DNA of 64,000 nt from Pseudomonas tructae (GCF_004214895.1 NZ_CP035952.1:2118501-2182500), one strand, 5' to 3'; positions 48,734 through 60,575 are shown, counted from the first letter of the stretch. Numbers and translations are program-made. The notes: generated by a model not told the origin, from the letters alone.

Positions 48734-49954
48734 ATGGCTATCGAGATCAAAGCCCCTACTTTCCCGGAATCGGTTGCCGATGGCACCGTTGCCACCTGGC
48801 ACAAGCAACCGGGCGAAGCCGTCAAGCGTGACGAGCTGATCGTCGACATCGAAACCGACAAGGTTGTCCTGGAAGTATTGGCTACCGCCGACGGCGTACT
48901 GGGTGCAATCGTCAAGGGCGAGGGCGAGACCGTCCTGTCCGACGAAGTCCTGGGTTCGATCGTGGAAGGTGGCGCTGCCGCTGCTGCACCTGCTGCTGCC
49001 GTGCCTGCCGCCGCTGCCGCTCCTGCTGCCGCCAGCGCTGAGGCCGAAGACGCTATCGCCGCGCCTGCTGCCCGCAAGCTGGCTGAAGAAAACGGCATCG
49101 CCCTGAACAGCATCAAGGGCACCGGCAAAGACGGTCGCATCACCAAGGAAGACGCTGTTGCTGCCATCGAAGCGAAGAAATCCGCTCCGGCTGCCGCACC
49201 TGCCGCCAAGCCAGCTGCTGCCGCTGCTGCTCCGGTTGTCGCCACTGGCGACCGTACCGAGAAGCGTGTGCCGATGACCCGCGTGCGCGCCACCGTGGCC
49301 AAGCGCCTGGTAGAAGCACAGTCGAACATGGCCATGCTGACCACCTTCAACGAAGTCGACATGACTGAAGTCATGGCCCTGCGTTCGAAGTACAAGGACC
49401 TGTTCGAGAAGACCCACAACGGTGTACGCCTGGGCTTCATGTCGTTCTTCGTCAAGGCGGCCACCGAAGCGCTGAAACGCTTCCCGGCAGTCAACGCCTC
49501 GATCGACGGTTCCGACATCGTCTACCACGGTTATGCGGACGTCGGCGTTGCCGTTTCCAGCGACCGCGGCCTGGTGGTACCGGTACTGCGCAACGCCGAG
49601 CAAATGAGCTTGGCGGAAATCGAGAACGGCATCGCCACCTTCGGCAAGAAGGCCCGTGACGGCAAGCTGTCGATCGACGAAATGACCGGCGGTACCTTCA
49701 CCATCACCAACGGTGGTACCTTTGGTTCGATGATGTCGACCCCGATCGTCAACCCGCCGCAGGCTGCGATCCTGGGTATGCACAACATCATCCAGCGTCC
49801 TATGGCTGTTAATGGTCAGGTCGTGATCCGTCCGATGATGTACCTGGCGCTGTCCTATGACCACCGTCTGATCGACGGTAAAGAAGCCGTGACCTTCCTG
49901 GTGACCATCAAGAACCTGCTGGAAGACCCGGCTCGTCTGCTGCTGGACATCTAA
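48734..49954 (+). CDS. sucB: Dihydrolipoyl succinyltransferase SucB (E2)
   Basis: A 406-residue E2 core of the 2-oxoglutarate dehydrogenase complex. Lipoyl domain (1 to about 78) with the lipoylated lysine in [10 protein letters not shown], Ala/Pro linker (about 79-105), E3/E1-binding domain (about 106-145), a second Ala-rich linker, and the catalytic domain with [13 protein letters not shown]. 42 bp after sucA. Confidence 0.98.
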   Translation: MAIEIKAPTFPESVADGTVATWHKQPGEAVKRDELIVDIETDKVVLEVLATADGVLGAIVKGEGETVLSDEVLGSIVEGGAAAAAPAAAVPAAAAAPAAASAEAEDAIAAPAARKLAEENGIALNSIKGTGKDGRITKEDAVAAIEAKKSAPAAAPAAKPAAAAAAPVVATGDRTEKRVPMTRVRATVAKRLVEAQSNMAMLTTFNEVDMTEVMALRSKYKDLFEKTHNGVRLGFMSFFVKAATEALKRFPAVNASIDGSDIVYHGYADVGVAVSSDRGLVVPVLRNAEQMSLAEIENGIATFGKKARDGKLSIDEMTGGTFTITNGGTFGSMMSTPIVNPPQAAILGMHNIIQRPMAVNGQVVIRPMMYLALSYDHRLIDGKEAVTFLVTIKNLLEDPARLLLDI

Positions 49955-49958
49955 AAAA

Positions 49959-50036
49959 GCAGCTGCAAGTTGCAAGCGACAAGCTTCAAGTAGAAGCCGG
50001 TCGTCTTGCAGCTTGCAGCTTGTGGCTTGAAGCTAA
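49959..50036. repeat. Imperfect inverted repeat of AGCTGCAAG units
   Basis: Iterated CTGCAAG/CTTGCAG motifs: the left arm AGCTGCAAGTTGCAAG and the reverse complement of the right arm, AGCTGCAAGCTGCAAG, differ at one of 16 positions. Such AGCTTGCAG-type repeats are common between Pseudomonas genes. It fills the 94-bp gap between sucB and lpdG. Confidence 0.7.
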
Positions 50037-51485
<1,449 letters not shown>

Positions 51486-51660
51486 ACAATAAGAAACCAC
51501 GGCGGGTGGCCCGTCGTGAGTCTTGCGTGCATGACTCACCGCGGAAAGTCCGCCGGACTCGAACTCCCGGAGCATACCGGGGGCAAGTGGTCACAGGTGG
51601 CGCGGCACTCCCATGGAGCGCAGCGCCGAAGCGCAGTACCTAACGAAGACGGTAAAAAGC
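51486..51660 (+). other. Structured leader between lpdG and sucC
   Basis: 175 bp that can form several hairpins: GTGAGTC / GACTCAC (51516-51522 with 51533-51539), a GCGGA / TCCGC stem near 51541-51553, and a CCCGG / CCGGG stem near 51567-51582. No T run follows. An open frame runs through from 51613 into sucC but has no homology. Confidence 0.5.
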
Positions 51661-52827
51661 ATGAATCTTCACGAGTATCAGGGTAAGCAGCTGTTCGCTG
51701 AATACGGCCTGCCAGTTTCCAAGGGTTTCGCAGTCGACACCCCTGAAGCTGCCGCAGAAGCGTGCGACAAGATCGGTGGTACCGAGTGGGTTGTCAAAGC
51801 CCAGGTCCACGCCGGTGGTCGCGGTAAAGCGGGCGGCGTCAAGCTGGTTCGCAGCAAGGAAGACGCCAAGGCGTTCGCTGCGCAATGGTTGGGCAAGCGT
51901 CTGGTGACCTACCAGACTGACGCCAACGGTCAGCCAGTGACCAAGATCCTGGTCGAATCCTGCACTGACATCGCCAAAGAGCTGTACCTGGGCGCTGTAG
52001 TCGACCGTTCGAGCCGTCGTATCGTGTTCATGGCCTCCACCGAAGGTGGCGTGGACATCGAGAAAGTCGCTCACGAGACTCCTGAGAAGATCATCAAGGC
52101 TACTATCGATCCACTGGTTGGCGCTCAGCCATTCCAGGGTCGTGAACTGGCATTCCAGCTCGGTCTGGAAGGCAAGCAAGTTGCTCAGTTCGCCAAGATT
52201 TTCGTCGGCCTGGCCAAGCTGTTCAAAGAACACGACCTGGCCCTGCTGGAAGTGAACCCGCTGGTCATCAAGGCCGACGGCGACCTGCACTGCCTCGATG
52301 CCAAGATCAACATCGACGCTAACGCCATGTACCGTCAGCCTAAGCTGAAAACCTTCCACGACCCGTCCCAGGACGATCCTCGTGAAGCCCACGCTGCCAG
52401 CTTCGAGCTGAACTACGTGGCCCTGGAAGGCAACATCGGCTGCATGGTCAACGGTGCCGGCCTGGCCATGGGTACCATGGACATCGTCAACCTGCACGGC
52501 GGCAAGCCAGCCAACTTCCTCGACGTAGGTGGTGGTGCTACCAAAGAGCGCGTGACCGAAGCCTTCAAGATCATCCTGTCCGACAGCAATGTCGCGGCCG
52601 TTCTGGTCAACATCTTCGGCGGCATCGTTCGTTGCGACATGATTGCCGAAGGCATCATCGGTGCAGTGAAAGAAGTCGGCGTGAAAGTGCCGGTTGTTGT
52701 TCGCCTGGAAGGTAACAACGCTGAACTGGGTGCTAAAGTACTGGCAGAAAGCGGTTTGAACATCATTGCTGCAACCAGCCTGACCGACGCTGCTCAACAA
52801 GTTGTCAAAGCTGCGGAGGGCAAATAA
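51661..52827 (+). CDS. sucC: Succinyl-CoA synthetase beta subunit SucC
   Basis: A 388-residue ADP-forming beta subunit; with SucD it makes ATP from succinyl-CoA. ATP-grasp domain from [41 protein letters not shown]-terminal CoA-ligase part [19 protein letters not shown] at 51661 fits the family's exact N-terminus. It shares one base with the sucD start. Confidence 0.98.
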   Translation: MNLHEYQGKQLFAEYGLPVSKGFAVDTPEAAAEACDKIGGTEWVVKAQVHAGGRGKAGGVKLVRSKEDAKAFAAQWLGKRLVTYQTDANGQPVTKILVESCTDIAKELYLGAVVDRSSRRIVFMASTEGGVDIEKVAHETPEKIIKATIDPLVGAQPFQGRELAFQLGLEGKQVAQFAKIFVGLAKLFKEHDLALLEVNPLVIKADGDLHCLDAKINIDANAMYRQPKLKTFHDPSQDDPREAHAASFELNYVALEGNIGCMVNGAGLAMGTMDIVNLHGGKPANFLDVGGGATKERVTEAFKIILSDSNVAAVLVNIFGGIVRCDMIAEGIIGAVKEVGVKVPVVVRLEGNNAELGAKVLAESGLNIIAATSLTDAAQQVVKAAEGK

Positions 52828-53711
52828 TGAGCGTCCTGATCAATAAAGACACCAAAGTTATTTGCCAGGGCTTCACCGGCTCGCAAGGTACTTTCCACTC
52901 CGAACAAGCCATCGCCTACGGCACCAAGATGGTTGGCGGCGTGACCCCAGGCAAAGGTGGCTCTACCCACCTGGGCCTGCCAGTGTTCAACACTGTGAAA
53001 GAAGCTGTAGAAGCCACCGGCGCTGATGCGTCGGTCATCTACGTTCCGGCTCCTTTCTGCAAGGACTCGATCCTGGAAGCGGCCTTCGGCGGCATCAAGC
53101 TGATCGTCTGCATCACCGAAGGCATTCCTACCCTGGACATGCTCGATGCCAAGGTCAAGTGCGACGAACTGGGTGTTACCCTGATCGGCCCTAACTGCCC
53201 AGGCGTCATCACTCCGGGCGAGTGCAAGATCGGCATCATGCCAGGTCACATCCACTTGCCAGGCAAGGTCGGTATCGTTTCGCGTTCCGGCACCCTGACC
53301 TACGAAGCGGTCAAGCAGACCACTGACGCCGGTTTCGGTCAGTCCACCTGCGTCGGTATCGGTGGCGACCCGATCCCGGGCTCCAACTTCATCGACATCC
53401 TGAAGCTGTTCCAGGAAGACCCGAAGACCGAAGCGATCGTCATGATCGGTGAGATCGGCGGTTCGGCTGAAGAAGAAGCGGCTGCCTACATCAAGGCCAA
53501 CGTCACCAAGCCTGTAGTTTCCTATATTGCTGGTGTTACCGCTCCTGCGGGCAAGCGTATGGGCCACGCTGGCGCCATCATCTCTGGCGGCAAAGGCACT
53601 GCAGACGAGAAATTCGCTGCGCTGCAGGACGCTGGTGTGAAAACCGTGCGTTCGCTGGCAGACATCGGCAAGGCCCTGGCCGAGCTGACTGGCTGGGAAG
53701 TGAAGAAGTAA
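52827..53711 (+). CDS. sucD: Succinyl-CoA synthetase alpha subunit SucD
   Basis: A 294-residue alpha subunit with the CoA-binding Rossmann domain ([15 protein letters not shown]), the phosphohistidine in AGHAGAII, and [12 protein letters not shown]. Overlaps sucC by one base (TAATG) and is followed by the operon terminator. Confidence 0.98.
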   Translation: MSVLINKDTKVICQGFTGSQGTFHSEQAIAYGTKMVGGVTPGKGGSTHLGLPVFNTVKEAVEATGADASVIYVPAPFCKDSILEAAFGGIKLIVCITEGIPTLDMLDAKVKCDELGVTLIGPNCPGVITPGECKIGIMPGHIHLPGKVGIVSRSGTLTYEAVKQTTDAGFGQSTCVGIGGDPIPGSNFIDILKLFQEDPKTEAIVMIGEIGGSAEEEAAAYIKANVTKPVVSYIAGVTAPAGKRMGHAGAIISGGKGTADEKFAALQDAGVKTVRSLADIGKALAELTGWEVKK

Positions 53712-53731
53712 TCACTGCCCGGTAAGCAAAG

Positions 53732-53756
53732 AGGCCACCTTCGGGTGGCCTTTTTG
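53732..53756 (+). terminator. Terminator of the suc operon
   Basis: Stem AGGCCACC / GGTGGCCT with a TTCG tetraloop, then TTTTT. Confidence 0.92.
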
Positions 53757-53774
53757 TTTTGCGTTGATTGCTTT

Positions 53775-53826
53775 CGCGGGGCAAGCCCGCTCCTGCATAT
53801 CCTGTGGGAGCGGGCTTGCCCCGCGA
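53775..53826. repeat. REP pair
   Basis: CGCGGGGCAAGCCCGCTCC and its inverted copy GGAGCGGGCTTGCCCCGCG, separated by a 14-base spacer, just behind the suc terminator. Confidence 0.9.
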
Positions 53827-54064
53827 TGTTTTCTGGCAAAAAAGCGGTCATCCAGACGACATGTACATTCGCACATCGGACAAGCAGCCCTGCAACAGTG
53901 CGTTTCTGTGACAAATTCGTTAACCTATGCACTCATTTTGTGCCCGCTCCCCAAAAGGGAACGACACGCTAAACGGGTCTGGCTCATCCAGCCAGGCAGC
54001 ATTTCCCTCACCCAAGGGGAAATCCCTCTCTAAATCCCGATTTCAGCAGTGTGGTATTTCCTTA

Positions 54065-55378
54065 ATGAAAGTTTTAAAAGGCCAGGACATCCTGGCACTT
54101 GGTTTTATGACGTTCGCTTTGTTCGTCGGCGCGGGCAATATCATTTTCCCACCTATCGTCGGTCTGCAATCCGGTCCGCATGTGTGGATGGCGGCGCTGG
54201 GCTTCCTGATCACCGCTGTGGGCCTGCCGGTCATCACGGTTGTCGCCCTGGCCAAGGTCGGCGGCGGCATGGATGCCCTGAGCAGCCCGATCGGCAAGGT
54301 TGCCGGTGGCCTGCTGGCGGCGGTGTGCTACCTCTCGGTAGGACCGCTGTTCGCCACCCCGCGTACCGCCACCGTCTCCTTCGAGGTCGGTGTTGCACCG
54401 CTGACCGGTGAAAGCCCGATGGCGTTGTTCCTCTACAGCCTGGTGTACTTCCTGGTGGTACTGGCAGTGTCGATGTATCCGGGCAAGCTGCTCGATACCG
54501 TCGGCCGCTTCCTCGCGCCACTGAAGATCATTGCCCTGGCTGCGCTGGGCATTGCCGCGTTCATGCTGCCCGCTGGTGGCATCGGTGAAGCGCAGCCGGC
54601 CTATGTTGCAGCACCGTTCTCCCAGGGTTTCATCAATGGTTACCTGACCATGGATACCCTTGGCGCACTGGTGTTCGGTATCGTCATCGTCAACGCCATT
54701 CGTTCGCGCGGCGTCGAGTCGCCACAGCTGATCACCCGTTACGCGATCATCGCCGGCCTGATCGCCGGTGTCGGCCTGGCCCTGGTGTACATCAGCCTGT
54801 TCCGCCTGGGTGCCGGCAGCCATGAAATTGCCGCCGGTGCCAGCAACGGCGCAGCGGTGTTGCATGCCTATGTCCAGCACACCTTCGGCTCGTTGGGCAG
54901 CGGCTTCCTCGCCGTGCTGATCGCCCTGGCCTGCCTGGTCACCGCAGTCGGCCTGACGTGCGCCTGCGCCGAGTACTTCAGCCAGGTACTGCCGCTGTCG
55001 TACCGTACCCTGGTGGTGATCCTTGCGGCGTTCTCGCTGCTGATCTCCAACCTGGGCCTGACCAAGCTGATCCTGTTCTCGATCCCGGTACTCACCGCCA
55101 TCTACCCACCGTGCATCGTGGTCGTGGGCCTGAGCTTCTGCAAGGAGCTGTGGAACTCCCAGGTTCGCATCCTGGGGCCAGTGATGCTGGTGTCGCTGCT
55201 GTTCGGCATGGTCGATGCCATCAAGGGCACGGCGCTGGCCGGCAAGCTGCCAGAATTTTTGGCTCACCTGCCGCTGAGCGAGCAGGGCCTGGCCTGGCTG
55301 GTGCCTTCGGTGGTTACCCTGGGCCTTGCGGTACTGTGTGACCGCATGCTGGGCAAGCCACGCGAAGTGCTGGCCTGA
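54065..55378 (+). CDS. brnQ: Branched-chain amino-acid transporter BrnQ
   Basis: A 437-residue sodium-coupled LIV-II carrier (leucine, isoleucine, valine) with about 12 membrane segments. Typical start [26 protein letters not shown], then [17 protein letters not shown] and [12 protein letters not shown] 54065 chosen; the frame is open from 53927 but the upstream part has no hydrophobic or family features. The 238-bp gap before it holds a REP pair and nothing else I can support. Confidence 0.95.
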   Translation: MKVLKGQDILALGFMTFALFVGAGNIIFPPIVGLQSGPHVWMAALGFLITAVGLPVITVVALAKVGGGMDALSSPIGKVAGGLLAAVCYLSVGPLFATPRTATVSFEVGVAPLTGESPMALFLYSLVYFLVVLAVSMYPGKLLDTVGRFLAPLKIIALAALGIAAFMLPAGGIGEAQPAYVAAPFSQGFINGYLTMDTLGALVFGIVIVNAIRSRGVESPQLITRYAIIAGLIAGVGLALVYISLFRLGAGSHEIAAGASNGAAVLHAYVQHTFGSLGSGFLAVLIALACLVTAVGLTCACAEYFSQVLPLSYRTLVVILAAFSLLISNLGLTKLILFSIPVLTAIYPPCIVVVGLSFCKELWNSQVRILGPVMLVSLLFGMVDAIKGTALAGKLPEFLAHLPLSEQGLAWLVPSVVTLGLAVLCDRMLGKPREVLA

Positions 55379-55440
55379 GAATCGGCCAAGTGACGGGCAC
55401 CGGCCACAAGCCAACAGGGTGAGCGTCACGGCAGATTCCG

Positions 55441-55472
55441 AGCCCCGCGTCCGAAAGGATGCGGGGCTTTTT
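55441..55472 (+). terminator. Terminator of brnQ
   Basis: Stem AGCCCCGC / GCGGGGCT with a 12-base loop containing GTCC/GGAT, then TTTTT. Confidence 0.88.
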
Positions 55473-55567
55473 CGTTTCTGTGGCCAGTACGTGTCTTTTT
55501 CTGCGGTAAAGCGTCGAAAGCTGGTCAATGGGTTTTATTGTGTTCGAAACTTCAATCAGGACCTTGC

Positions 55568-56308
55568 ATGAGCTTCATTCAAAGCAATCTGATTCACCTG
55601 CTGGCCGCCTGCTGGTTTGCCGTCTGCTGGGGCGGGTACACCCGTTATGCGACCTGGAAGGGTCGCGATACCGCGTGCCTGGCCAGCGTGCTGCACCTTT
55701 ACCGGGAAGACTGGATGCGCCGGATGCTGATGCGTGACAACCGTATCGCCGATGCCAGCGTGATCGGCAACCTGGAGCGCAATGCGTCGTTCTTTGCCTC
55801 CAGTACCTTGATTATCCTTGCCGGTATTCTCACCGTGCTCGGCGCTTCGGACCGTGCCGTGTCGTTGCTGGCGGACCTGCCGCTGGTGCAGCAGGCGTCC
55901 CAGGGCATGTCGGAAATCAAGTTGCTGTGCCTGGCGATGGTGTTCGTCTATGCCTTCTTTACCTTCAGCTGGTGCATGCGCCAATACAACTTTGCCGCCG
56001 TGCTGGTGGGCTCGGCGCCGATGATCGGTGAACGTCATGTCAGTGAACTTGAGCGCAAGGCTTTTGCCCTTAGAGCCGCCAAGGTTATTTCCCTGGCGGC
56101 CAACCAGTTCAACTTTGGCCTGCGTTCCTATTACTTTGGCATGGCCATGCTTTGCTGGTTTATCAGCCCCTGGTTGTTCATGTTGATGAGTACCGGGGTG
56201 GTGCTGGTACTGTACCGTCGTGAGTTTCATTCCGATGTTCTCGAGGTAATGGTCTATACCCCGACCGAAGCACCGGTCGTGGAGCCGGCTAAAGAGAACC
56301 TGGCCTGA
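55568..56308 (+). CDS. DUF599 family membrane protein
   Basis: A 246-residue integral membrane protein of the DUF599 family with about four segments (near 7-24, 75-98, 117-138 and 190-215). Family stretches: VCWGGYTRYATWKGRD, DWMRRMLMRDNRI, NLERNASFFASSTLIILAGI and NFGLRSYYFGMAMLCWFISPWLFM. Function unknown. ATG 55568; the codons upstream of it in frame lack a ribosome site. Confidence 0.88.
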   Translation: MSFIQSNLIHLLAACWFAVCWGGYTRYATWKGRDTACLASVLHLYREDWMRRMLMRDNRIADASVIGNLERNASFFASSTLIILAGILTVLGASDRAVSLLADLPLVQQASQGMSEIKLLCLAMVFVYAFFTFSWCMRQYNFAAVLVGSAPMIGERHVSELERKAFALRAAKVISLAANQFNFGLRSYYFGMAMLCWFISPWLFMLMSTGVVLVLYRREFHSDVLEVMVYTPTEAPVVEPAKENLA

Positions 56309-56349
56309 GCCGGCACGACTGAATCGTTTAACTCAATTTCAACAGGCAT

Positions 56350-56378
56350 AAAAAAACCCGACAGCGTCGGGTTTTTTT
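56350..56378. terminator. Bidirectional terminator between the DUF599 gene and the small lipoprotein gene
   Basis: CCCGAC / GTCGGG stem with AGC loop, A run before and T run after, between convergent genes. Confidence 0.9.
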
Positions 56379-56394
56379 ATTCCAGCAGGCGTGC

Positions 56395-56667
56395 TTACTT
56401 GGCAGGCTCAGCAGGAGTGACCGGGGCAGCAGGAGCAGCAGGAGCGGCTTCTTCAGCGGCTTTTTGTTGCGCTTCGGCCTGATCTTTGGCGGCTTCGGCG
56501 TTTTCTTTCGCTGCCTCGTTCACTTTATCCTGAGCCTCACCCATTTTCTCTTGGGCGTTCTCGGAATGTTGCTGAGCGTCTTGGGCTTTGTTCTCGCTGG
56601 CTTTATCGCAAGCGGCCAGACCCAGAGCAGCGGCGAGCATAACGGCAAAAGCAAAAGGTTTACGCAT
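56395..56667 (-). CDS. Small Ala/Glu-rich lipoprotein
   Basis: A 90-residue lipoprotein: signal peptide with lipobox LAAC (Cys 20), then a charged helical stretch rich in Ala, Glu, Lys and Gln (likely coiled coil) and an Ala/Pro tail. Similar to small outer-membrane lipoproteins of unknown role in pseudomonads. Ribosome site AAGGAGAAA before the ATG is strong, so it is probably well expressed. Confidence 0.8.
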   Translation of the reverse strand: MRKPFAFAVMLAAALGLAACDKASENKAQDAQQHSENAQEKMGEAQDKVNEAAKENAEAAKDQAEAQQKAAEEAAPAAPAAPVTPAEPAK

Positions 56668-56819
56668 GGGGTGTTTCTCCTTGTGGAATAAGTTACTTGT
56701 TCCTTCGAGCTCAAGTAACCGGTAGAAGTTCCGCGCACCATACAGATATATAACAAATGGTTCTATATGGACATTTGTCGATCTGTGTGCATGTTCTCAA
56801 TGGCCTGAGAGTTTTCAAG

Positions 56820-57296
56820 ATGAACGACACTTCGTTACAGGCGATGGCCGAGCGCTTTCTTTCGGCATTGCGCCATTGCCAGGTCCTTCAGATGCGTGTG
56901 CATCACGCCGATGCCCAGGGCATGACCCTGGTGTTGCCCTACTCGGCAAAGATCGTCGGCAACCCGCAGACCGGTGCGGTTCATGGCGGGGCGTTGACCA
57001 CGTTGATGGACACCACCTGCGGTATGGCCACCCTCTGCGCACTGCCTGAGTTCGAGGTTTGCCCGACCCTGGACCTGCGCATCGACTACATGCACCCGGC
57101 CGAGGCAGGCAAGGATATCTTTGGCCACGCCTACTGCTACCGTGTCTCGCGCGATGTGATTTTCACCCGCGGCATGGCCTATCAGGACGACCCCGAGCAG
57201 CCGATCGCCCAGGTGGTGGGCACCTTCATGCGCCTGGGCAAGGGCATCAAAGGCGGGCTCAATTTTGCCAACAAGCTCAAAGGGGGCGAACAATGA
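56820..57296 (+). CDS. PaaI-type hotdog thioesterase (1)
   Basis: A 158-residue acyl-CoA thioesterase of the hotdog fold with the PaaI signature NPQTGAVHGGALTTLMDTTCG and LDLRIDYMHPAEAGKDI. Substrate unknown. The start at 56820 is the first Met of the conserved part; ribosome site is weak (GAGAG). Overlaps the next thioesterase gene by 4 bp, so the two proteins may form a hetero-oligomer or divide substrates. Confidence 0.87.
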   Translation: MNDTSLQAMAERFLSALRHCQVLQMRVHHADAQGMTLVLPYSAKIVGNPQTGAVHGGALTTLMDTTCGMATLCALPEFEVCPTLDLRIDYMHPAEAGKDIFGHAYCYRVSRDVIFTRGMAYQDDPEQPIAQVVGTFMRLGKGIKGGLNFANKLKGGEQ

Positions 57297-57754
57297 TCGC
57301 GCCAGAAATCCATCGTCAGCTGCGTAAGGCTCACGCCGAGGGCAATTACCAGCCACTGCTGGAGCTGATTCCTTATGCCGGATTGATTGGTATCCAGTGC
57401 AGTCGCCAGGGCGACGACCTGCTGTTTTGCCTGCCGGCCACCCAGGACAACATCGGCAATCCGTTGTTGCCGGCGATCCACGGCGGGGTGATTGCAGGTT
57501 TCATGGAGCTGTCGGCGGCGTTGTACCTGCTGATTTTCAGTGAAAGCGCGGCGATCCCGAAAATCATCGACTTTTCCATCGACTACCTGCGCGCCGGCCA
57601 CTATCGCGATACCTATGCCCAGTGCCAGTTGTGGCGCCAGGGGCGGCGGGTGACCAACGTGGCGATCACGGCCTGGCAGGGCAACCCGGATGTGCCGATT
57701 GCCACGGCGCGGGCGCATTTCAAGATCGAAGAAATGACTTCGCCCTTGAAATAG
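57293..57754 (+). CDS. PaaI-type hotdog thioesterase (2)
   Basis: A 153-residue second hotdog thioesterase, related to the previous one: NPLLPAIHGGVIAGFMELSAALYL and IDFSIDYLRAGHYRDTYA. GGGCGAA precedes the ATG, which overlaps the upstream stop codon. Its last codons contain the -35 element of the htpG heat-shock promoter. Confidence 0.87.
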   Translation: MIAPEIHRQLRKAHAEGNYQPLLELIPYAGLIGIQCSRQGDDLLFCLPATQDNIGNPLLPAIHGGVIAGFMELSAALYLLIFSESAAIPKIIDFSIDYLRAGHYRDTYAQCQLWRQGRRVTNVAITAWQGNPDVPIATARAHFKIEEMTSPLK

Positions 57755-57772
57755 CCCCAGCCACCCCCATCT
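57745..57772 (+). promoter_or_regulatory. Sigma-32 heat-shock promoter of htpG
   Basis: CTTGAAA (57745-57751), 13-base spacer, CCCCATCT (57765-57772): exact match to the RpoH consensus CTTGAAA-N11-16-CCCCATNT. The leader contains a small hairpin, GCAGGCC / GGCCTGC, at 57794-57810. Confidence 0.88.
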
Positions 57773-57846
57773 GTTGTGCATCCCGCCGTAAAAGCAGGCC
57801 ACCGGCCTGCCTAACGACAACTGTCATCAGATCGGAGTGTTGAAGC

Positions 57847-59751
57847 ATGAGTGTGGAGACTCAAAAAGAAACCCTGGGCTTCCAGACCGAGGTGAAGCAG
57901 CTGCTGCACCTCATGATCCATTCCTTGTACTCGAACAAGGAAATCTTCCTGCGCGAATTGATTTCCAACGCCTCCGACGCGGTCGATAAACTGCGCTTCG
58001 AGGCCCTGGCCAAGCCAGAGCTGCTCGAGGGTGGCGCCGAGCTGAAAATCCGCCTGAGCTTCGACAAGGACGCCAACACCGTCACCCTCGAAGACAACGG
58101 TATCGGCATGAGCCGCGACGAGGTGATTGCACACCTGGGCACCATCGCCAAGTCCGGCACCGCCGACTTCATGAAGAACCTCACCGGCGATCAGAAAAAA
58201 GACTCACACCTGATCGGTCAGTTCGGCGTGGGCTTCTACTCGGCCTTTATCGTCGCCGACAAGGTCGACGTGTTCAGCCGCCGCGCCGGCCAGCCAGCTG
58301 CCGAAGGCGTGCACTGGTCGTCCAAGGGCGAAGGTGACTTCGACGTCGCCACCATCGACAAGGCCGAGCGCGGTACCCGCATCGTCCTGCACCTGAAAAA
58401 GGCTGAGGAAGAGTTCGCCGACGGCTGGCGCCTGCGCAACATCGTCAAGAAATACTCCGATCACATCGCCTTGCCGATCGAGCTGCCAAAACAGGCCGAA
58501 GCTGCCGAAGGCGAAGAGAAGCCAGCCGAAGAATGGGAAACCGTCAACCGCGCCAGCGCCCTGTGGACCCGTCCGCGTACCGAGATCAAGGACGAGGAAT
58601 ACCAGGAGTTCTACAAGCACATCGGTCATGACTTCGAGAACCCGCTGGCCTGGAGCCACAACAAGGTCGAAGGCAAGCTGGAATACAACTCGCTGCTTTA
58701 TGTGCCGGCCCGTGCCCCGTTCGACCTGTACCAGCGTGAAGCGCCGCGTGGCCTGAAGCTGTACGTGCAGCGCGTGTTCATCATGGATCAGGCCGAATCC
58801 TTCCTGCCGCTGTACCTGCGCTTCATCAAGGGTGTGGTCGATTCCAACGACCTGTCGCTGAACGTCTCGCGCGAAATCCTGCAGAAAGACCCGATCATCG
58901 ACTCGATGAAGTCGGCCCTGACCAAGCGCGTGCTGGACATGCTCGAGAAGCTGGCCAAGAACGAGCCTGAGCAGTACAAGGGCTTCTGGAAGAACTTCGG
59001 CCAGGTGATGAAGGAAGGTCCGGCTGAGGACTTCGCCAACAAGGAAAAGATCGCCGGTCTGCTGCGTTTCGCCTCCACCCATGACGAAAGCGGTGAGCAG
59101 AGCGTTGCCCTGGCCGACTACCTGGCGCGCGCCAAGGAAGGTCAGGACAAGATCTACTTCCTCACCGGCGAATCTTATGCGCAGGTCAAGAACAGCCCGC
59201 ACCTGGAAGTCTTCCGCAAGAAAGGCATCGAAGTACTGCTGCTCACCGACCGCATCGACGAGTGGCTGATGAGCTACCTGAGCGAGTTCGACGGCAAGAG
59301 TTTTGTCGACGTTGCCCGTGGTGACCTGGACCTGGGCAAGCTGGACTCCGACGAGGACAAGAAGGCCCAGGAAGAAGTCGCCAAGGACAAAGAAGGCCTG
59401 GTCGAGCGTCTCAAGGCCGCCTTGGGCGAAAGTGTCAGCGAAGTGCGGGTTTCCCACCGCCTGACCGACTCGCCGGCGATCCTGGCCATCGGTGAGCAGG
59501 ACCTGGGCATGCAGATGCGCCAGATCCTCGAAGCCAGCGGGCAGAAGGTGCCGGACTCCAAGCCGATCTTCGAGTTCAACCCCGGCCATCCACTGATCGA
59601 GAAGCTGGACAACGAGCAGAGCGAAGACCGTTTCGCCGACTTCTCGCACATCCTCTTCGATCAGGCCGCGCTGGCCGCGGGCGATAGCCTCAAGGACCCG
59701 GCGGCGTACGTTCGTCGCCTGAACAAGCTACTGGTTGAGTTATCGGCTTAA
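57847..59751 (+). CDS. htpG: Chaperone HtpG (Hsp90)
   Basis: A 634-residue bacterial Hsp90. N-terminal ATPase domain with [22 protein letters not shown] and [11 protein letters not shown]; middle domain with [10 protein letters not shown] and [15 protein letters not shown]-terminal dimerisation domain from about 510. Preceded by a consensus heat-shock promoter and GGAG ribosome site; followed by its own terminator. Confidence 0.98.
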   Translation: MSVETQKETLGFQTEVKQLLHLMIHSLYSNKEIFLRELISNASDAVDKLRFEALAKPELLEGGAELKIRLSFDKDANTVTLEDNGIGMSRDEVIAHLGTIAKSGTADFMKNLTGDQKKDSHLIGQFGVGFYSAFIVADKVDVFSRRAGQPAAEGVHWSSKGEGDFDVATIDKAERGTRIVLHLKKAEEEFADGWRLRNIVKKYSDHIALPIELPKQAEAAEGEEKPAEEWETVNRASALWTRPRTEIKDEEYQEFYKHIGHDFENPLAWSHNKVEGKLEYNSLLYVPARAPFDLYQREAPRGLKLYVQRVFIMDQAESFLPLYLRFIKGVVDSNDLSLNVSREILQKDPIIDSMKSALTKRVLDMLEKLAKNEPEQYKGFWKNFGQVMKEGPAEDFANKEKIAGLLRFASTHDESGEQSVALADYLARAKEGQDKIYFLTGESYAQVKNSPHLEVFRKKGIEVLLLTDRIDEWLMSYLSEFDGKSFVDVARGDLDLGKLDSDEDKKAQEEVAKDKEGLVERLKAALGESVSEVRVSHRLTDSPAILAIGEQDLGMQMRQILEASGQKVPDSKPIFEFNPGHPLIEKLDNEQSEDRFADFSHILFDQAALAAGDSLKDPAAYVRRLNKLLVELSA

Positions 59752-59762
59752 GTAGTTGCAGG

Positions 59763-59787
59763 AAAGCCCGCCTCGGCGGGCTTTTTT
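59763..59787 (+). terminator. Terminator of htpG
   Basis: Stem AAGCCCGCC / GGCGGGCTT with a short TC-containing loop, then T run. Confidence 0.9.
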
Positions 59788-59807
59788 CATGGTGCAAGGA
59801 GGAGTGC

Positions 59808-60533
59808 ATGAGCAAGGTTACCGTCGAATCGCTGGTCTATCATGTTGCCGGCAAAGCCTATGAGAGTCGCTTGTTCTATACCCAGGGTGCCCGCGAGCAA
59901 CCCGGGCTGCTGATGGCGCCGAACTGGATGGGGGTGGGCGAGGGCGCCGAACGCATCGCCCGCGACGTTGCCGCCCAGGGGTATGTGGTGTTGCTCGCCG
60001 ATATCTATGGCCAGACCCTGCGTCCGTCGAACATGGATGAAGCTGGGGCGGCGATGACGCCGCTGAAGAATGACCGCGTTGAGCTGCGCAAACGCTTGAA
60101 AGCGGCCCTGGATCAACTGTTGGCGCAATCGAAGGCGGTGCTGGAGCCGGGCAAGCTGGCCACCTTCGGTTTTTGCTTTGGCGGTTGTTGCGCCTTGGAG
60201 CTGGGCCGTGAGGATGCCCGCTTGCAGGCTGCTGTGTCGTTCCACGGCACCCTGGATACACCGCTGCCGGCGAAAGAGGGCAAGGTCAAGGCTTCGATGC
60301 TGGTGCTGCATGGCGCAGCCGATCCGTTCGTACCCAAGGAGCAGCTGCCGGCCTTCGAGGCCGAGATGGATGCGGCCAAGGTCGATTGGCAACTGATCAG
60401 CTATGGCGGTGCGGTGCATTCGTTTACCGACACCGCGGCCAACATCCCCGGCAAGATGAAGTACGACGCGCGTACGTCCAAGCGCGCGTTCCGGGCGATG
60501 TTCAACTTGCTCGATGAAGTGTTCCAGCGCTGA
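59808..60533 (+). CDS. Dienelactone hydrolase family protein
   Basis: A 241-residue alpha/beta hydrolase with the catalytic triad of dienelactone hydrolases: cysteine nucleophile in GFCFGGCCALELG, Asp in HGAADPFVP and His in AVHSFTD. It starts close behind the htpG terminator with AAGGAGGAG. No aromatic-degradation genes are nearby, so the substrate is probably not a true dienelactone. Confidence 0.9.
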   Translation: MSKVTVESLVYHVAGKAYESRLFYTQGAREQPGLLMAPNWMGVGEGAERIARDVAAQGYVVLLADIYGQTLRPSNMDEAGAAMTPLKNDRVELRKRLKAALDQLLAQSKAVLEPGKLATFGFCFGGCCALELGREDARLQAAVSFHGTLDTPLPAKEGKVKASMLVLHGAADPFVPKEQLPAFEAEMDAAKVDWQLISYGGAVHSFTDTAANIPGKMKYDARTSKRAFRAMFNLLDEVFQR

Positions 60534-60537
60534 GTCC

Positions 60538-60575
60538 ATCGCGGGGCGATGCGGCGACCCGACTTGCCCCGCGAT
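60538..60575. repeat. REP-like element of the altered type
   Basis: Palindromic ends ATCGCGGGGC / GCCCCGCGAT enclosing GATGCGGCGACCCGACTT-type sequence, the same unusual centre seen in the left arm at 23095. Single unit between convergent genes. Confidence 0.75.

Noticed and set aside
51613..51660. N-terminal extension of SucC ([11 protein letters not shown]...)
   Set aside because: Known SucC proteins begin [11 protein letters not shown], exactly at 51661; the extension lies in the structured leader.
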